From positions 1 to 8,707 of the forward strand of contig JBPCTD010000039.1 in assembly GCA_051006515.1 (NCBI GenBank): a stretch of DNA of 8,707 bases, given 5' to 3'. Positions 6,135-8,707 of this stretch are shown in pieces. Source of the DNA: ZLKRG08 sp051006515 (GTDB lineage Bacteria; Actinomycetota; Actinomycetes; Nanopelagicales; Nanopelagicaceae). The notes beneath the pieces were generated by a model that searched no databases, was not told the origin of the DNA, and saw nothing but the letters and a program-made list of their open reading frames with translations. The position numbers and the translations under genes were made by a program. Within the stretch, counting starts at the first letter, position 1; each line of letters starts with the position of its first letter.

Positions 6135-7061
6135 ATGTCTGAAAAGCTAATAATTGCCAACAAGTTAACCAAGAAATTTGGTGACTTTACCGCCGTTGAT
6201 GCGATCGACTTCTCTGTATATCGCGGTGAATCTTTTGGCCTACTTGGACCCAATGGCGCTGGTAAATCAACCACCATGCGAATCATTGGCGCTACATCCC
6301 AGCGCACCAGTGGTGATATCACTATCTTGGACAAAGATCCGGAGAAATTTGGTCCGCAAATTCGCGCACATCTTGGTGTAGTTCCACAGAAAGATAATCT
6401 CGATGAAGAACTTACCGTCGCTGAGAATCTTTACATATATGGTCGTTACTTCGGGTTATCCAAAAAATTTATCGCTGGAAAAATTGATGAATTAGTTGAA
6501 TTTGCCCAATTAGAAGAGAAGCGAAATGCAAAGGTAAATAGCTTGTCTGGCGGCATGAAGCGCCGCTTAACTATTGCCCGTGCTTTGATTTCCGAGCCTG
6601 ATATTTTGATGCTAGATGAACCAACTACCGGTTTAGATCCGCAAGCAAGACATATTCTTTGGGATCGCTTATTCCGCTTAAAAGAAAAGGGTGTTACTTT
6701 AGTAATTACCACGCATTTTATGGATGAAGCAGAACAGCTTTGTGAGCGTTTAATTGTGATGGATCGCGGAAAAATCATGGCAGAAGGTTCGCCAGTAGAT
6801 TTGATTAAACGTTACTCCTCTAAAGAAGTTTTGGAACTTCGTTTTGGTTCAGAAAATAACCAAACTGTTGCTGATCAATTACAAAATAAGTGCGACCGAA
6901 TTGAAATCCTGCCAGATCGTATTTTGATGTATGCCGAAGATGCCGAGCATGTGCTGGAAGAAATTATGCGAGATGGTATGCACCCGCGTACTTCATTAGT
7001 AAGAAGATCCTCTTTGGAAGATGTTTTCTTGCGCTTAACTGGAAGATCTTTGATCGAATAA
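6135..7061 (+). CDS. ABC-2 exporter ATP-binding protein, NodI/DrrA type
   Basis: Cytoplasmic ATPase subunit that powers the two permeases encoded just downstream. The 308 aa are usual for the NodI/DrrA/CcmA group. It has Walker A GPNGAGKS (38-45, K44), Q-loop Q85 in GVVPQKDNLDEELTV, signature LSGGM (137-141), Walker B ILMLDEP (157-163, E162), GLDPQARH (166-173) and switch H194 in TTHFMDEAE. A C-terminal regulatory tail (about 225-308) ends in SLEDVFLRLTG (293-303), typical of this group. The stretch from PQKDNLDEELTV through the helical domain (about 84-140) and the LDPQARHILW segment resemble NodI more than DrrA. NodI exports lipochitooligosaccharides in rhizobia, but many unrelated bacteria carry this subtype, so the substrate is open. 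All catalytic motifs are intact. The stop codon shares one base with the next ATG (TAATG), implying coupled translation. The ATG at 6135 is supported by the TAGACT box 7 nt upstream. Confidence 0.95.
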   Translation: MSEKLIIANKLTKKFGDFTAVDAIDFSVYRGESFGLLGPNGAGKSTTMRIIGATSQRTSGDITILDKDPEKFGPQIRAHLGVVPQKDNLDEELTVAENLYIYGRYFGLSKKFIAGKIDELVEFAQLEEKRNAKVNSLSGGMKRRLTIARALISEPDILMLDEPTTGLDPQARHILWDRLFRLKEKGVTLVITTHFMDEAEQLCERLIVMDRGKIMAEGSPVDLIKRYSSKEVLELRFGSENNQTVADQLQNKCDRIEILPDRILMYAEDAEHVLEEIMRDGMHPRTSLVRRSSLEDVFLRLTGRSLIE

Positions 7062-7849
7062 TGCGTAAAGTAGTTAGCAACGGTTCGCGCTTTGTATTAG
7101 AAGCGCGCTTACTTAATATGCGTAAATGGACCACTGAAATAATTTTCGCATCAGTTGCCAACCCACTTCTCTATCTTCTTGCAATCGGTGCAGGTGTCGG
7201 AAGTCTGATTAATCAGAACTCAGGCGGCGTGGACGGTGTTGAGTATTTGGTTTTCTTAGCGCCGGCGTTATTAGCAAACGCCGCTATTCAAGGTTCGATG
7301 GATGAAACCATCTTCCCTACTTTAGAGGGTTTTATGTGGCGCAAAACTTTCTTTGGTATGAATTCCACACCGCTAAACGGTCGCCAAATTGCTCTTGGCG
7401 TATATCAAGCTGCGATGTTCAGAAATATCCTTACTGTCATTTTTTACTACGTAATCATGGCTGCTTTTGGCGTATTAAAAGCTCCAAATGCGTGGCTTGC
7501 CATCCCTACTGGATTCTTAGCAGGCGCAGCTTTTGGTTCAATTATGTTGGCGCTTGCCGGAAATGCAAAGAAAGAAGATAACTTCTTTACCTTTGTGGGC
7601 AGATTTGTAGTTACTCCAATGTTTTTCTTAAGCGGAACATTCTTCCCGCTTTCAAATCTACCTATCTTTATGCAATGGATTGGTTGGCTATCACCAGTTT
7701 GGCATGCCACTAATTTAGGTAGATTCCTAACTTATGGCAGTGAAGTTTCATCAACTCTGATTGTTGTACATGTCCTTTATCTCGTTGCGCTAACGATCTT
7801 TGGTTTATTTATCTCCATCAAAGTATTTGAGCGGAGGTTAGCGAAATGA
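7061..7849 (+). CDS. ABC-2 exporter permease, NodJ type (first of two)
   Basis: Integral membrane subunit of the exporter. The 262 aa are standard for an ABC-2 permease. It opens with a short basic cytoplasmic N-terminus that includes an amphipathic helix (RFVLEARLLNMRKW, 10-23). About six membrane segments follow, near 27-49, 63-80, 118-138, 145-167, 181-198 and 232-254. SGTFFPLSNLP (191-201), followed by QWIGWLSPVWHATN (205-218), is the conserved ABC-2/NodJ motif between the last segments. Translation probably depends on reinitiation at the TAATG junction, since the nearest SD-like GGAAGA is 14 nt away. It is clearly related to the next gene (both carry SGxFFPLSxLP) but not a close copy, which suggests a heterodimeric channel. 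The substrate is not evident. Confidence 0.93.
   Translation: MRKVVSNGSRFVLEARLLNMRKWTTEIIFASVANPLLYLLAIGAGVGSLINQNSGGVDGVEYLVFLAPALLANAAIQGSMDETIFPTLEGFMWRKTFFGMNSTPLNGRQIALGVYQAAMFRNILTVIFYYVIMAAFGVLKAPNAWLAIPTGFLAGAAFGSIMLALAGNAKKEDNFFTFVGRFVVTPMFFLSGTFFPLSNLPIFMQWIGWLSPVWHATNLGRFLTYGSEVSSTLIVVHVLYLVALTIFGLFISIKVFERRLAK
7833..7837 (+). promoter_or_regulatory. Ribosome binding site of the second permease
   Basis: GGAGG within the end of the first permease gene, 8 nt before the ATG at 7846. The spacing is good. It fixes the start within the ATGA overlap. Confidence 0.75.
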
Positions 7850-8676
7850 GTCATCTCTCCGCCGTTGAAATTGCCGAGCGACGTATTGGGAAACCTGGCG
7901 AAGCGCTCTACTCCGGTCGCGCCAAAGCAGTTCTTGAGCGAAGTTGGATGGCGTTTAAATCTGCTACTTGGATGATTGTGCTCTCGGGTTTTGTCGAACC
8001 ATTACTAAATCTTGGTGTTTTTGGTTATGGCGTTGGAAGTTTTATTGGCGATATCACTTTAGAAAATGGCCAGACAGTTAGTTATGCATCATTCGTAGTT
8101 CCTGGACTATTAGCAACAGCTGCAATGATGGGCGCCATCATGGACTCTACATGGAACATCTACTGGAAAATTCATGAAGCGCGTCTTTACAACGCAATGC
8201 TCTCTACATCGCTTGGACCATTAGATGTAGCGCTCGGAGAAATTGCTTGGGCGCTTGGTAGAGGATTTCTATATTCCACCGCATTCATGATCGTAGTTAC
8301 ACCACTTGGCTTAATTGAAAGTTGGTGGGCGCTACTTTCCATTCCTGCAGGTGCAGTAATTGGTTTTGGATTCGCCGCAATCGGTATGGCAATTACTAGT
8401 TATATGTCTAGTTTCCAACATTTAAACTGGATAAACGCAGCGTTATTACCGTTGACTTTATTTAGCGGATCTTTCTTCCCACTTTCAATACTCCCAGGTT
8501 GGCTTGAAGCAATCATGCGTTGGAGCCCGTTAACGCAAGGTATTGATCTGATGCGCGCTTTAACTTTGGGAACAGTAGATGCATCAATGCTTATACATGT
8601 TGCATATTTCGCAGTATTTGTAAGCGTGGGTCTCTATTTTTCAACTCGTCGCCTCAACGATTTATTCATGAAATAG
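7846..8676 (+). CDS. ABC-2 exporter permease, NodJ type (second of two)
   Basis: Second membrane subunit of the exporter, 276 aa. It differs from the first permease by a cytoplasmic N-terminal extension of about 25-30 residues (MSHLSAVEIAERRIGKPGEA and onward) before the shared amphipathic helix (AKAVLERSWMAFKSATW, 26-42). Membrane segments lie near 43-65, 80-99, 136-153, 160-183, 196-213 and 246-266. SGSFFPLSILP (207-217) and RWSPLTQGIDLMR (225-237) match the ABC-2 motif seen in the first permease. The ATG at 7846 overlaps the preceding TGA by 4 nt and has a good SD. It is the last gene of the exporter operon: a new promoter-like box lies 5 nt after its stop. Substrate unknown. Confidence 0.93.
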   Translation: MSHLSAVEIAERRIGKPGEALYSGRAKAVLERSWMAFKSATWMIVLSGFVEPLLNLGVFGYGVGSFIGDITLENGQTVSYASFVVPGLLATAAMMGAIMDSTWNIYWKIHEARLYNAMLSTSLGPLDVALGEIAWALGRGFLYSTAFMIVVTPLGLIESWWALLSIPAGAVIGFGFAAIGMAITSYMSSFQHLNWINAALLPLTLFSGSFFPLSILPGWLEAIMRWSPLTQGIDLMRALTLGTVDASMLIHVAYFAVFVSVGLYFSTRRLNDLFMK

Positions 8677-8680
8677 CCTT

Positions 8681-8686
8681 TAGACT
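8681..8686 (+). promoter_or_regulatory. Candidate -10 box of the next gene
   Basis: TAGACT, 6 nt before the ATG at 8693 and identical to the box before the exporter ATPase gene. No convincing -35 is seen upstream, where the sequence is still inside the second permease gene. Confidence 0.4.
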
Positions 8687-8692
8687 TAACCA

Positions 8693-8707
8693 ATGCAGGT
8701 ATATGAC
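8693..8707 (+). CDS. Possible start of a further gene (5 codons visible)
   Basis: ATG followed by codons for QVYD up to the window edge. It is supported only by position (17 nt after the permease stop) and by the TAGACT box 6 nt upstream, the same architecture as other first genes here. Nothing can be said about the product. Confidence 0.35.

Noticed and set aside
6446..6778. 110-codon open frame antisense to the exporter ATPase
   Set aside because: It is opposite the signature and Walker B region of a well-supported ATPase and shows no domain of its own. Long antisense frames are common opposite such conserved genes.
6135..8676. The exporter as a true nodulation factor (NodIJ) system
   Set aside because: No nodulation biosynthesis genes are present, and NodI-like ATPases occur widely in unrelated bacteria. 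The name reflects family resemblance only.

Overview
The window looks like ordinary chromosome from a low-GC, compact-genome actinobacterium, most likely a freshwater Nanopelagicales/acI-type lineage. This taxonomy is an inference. It rests on AT-rich third codon positions, actinobacterial-looking ABC-F and DedA sequences, gaps of only 27 to 127 bp between transcription units, and first genes that appear to lack leaders (a TANNNT box 6-9 nt before the ATG, with no Shine-Dalgarno sequence). There are no rRNA or tRNA genes, CRISPR arrays, insertion sequences or phage genes, and no gene-free stretch longer than 127 bp.

Layout, left to right. (1) 1-1217, minus strand: the N-terminal two thirds of a Uup-like ABC-F ATPase, cut by the window edge. 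(2) 1245-3310, plus strand: a tightly coupled pair, kynureninase (kynU) then tryptophan 2,3-dioxygenase (kynA), divergent from the ABC-F gene across 27 bp. (3) 3294-3875, minus strand: an FMN nitroreductase-family protein with a TTG start and a strong SD, overlapping the end of kynA tail to tail. (4) 3932-4555, plus: a DedA-family membrane protein, divergent from the nitroreductase. (5) 4556-4682: the longest intergenic gap, with an inverted repeat, a short palindrome and a TTGACA box. (6) 4683-6077, plus: a class III, glutamate-1-semialdehyde-aminomutase-like PLP enzyme. (7) 6135-8676, plus: a three-gene ABC-2 exporter operon, one NodI/DrrA-type ATPase followed by two different NodJ-type permeases, joined by 1- and 4-nt overlaps. 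(8) 8693 onward: the probable first five codons of another gene.

How the genes may work together. KynA and KynU supply the first and third steps of the route from tryptophan through N-formylkynurenine and kynurenine to anthranilate plus alanine. The formamidase between them is not in this window. The exporter ATPase and two permeases form a self-contained transporter of unknown substrate. The aminotransferase sits just upstream but has a 57-bp gap and the exporter has its own promoter-like sequence, so a functional link is unproven.

I see no clearly new biological system. The points most worth checking are the shared leaderless promoter architecture, the interlocked kynU/ABC-F promoter, the pocket residues of the kynureninase, and the structured leader before the aminotransferase.
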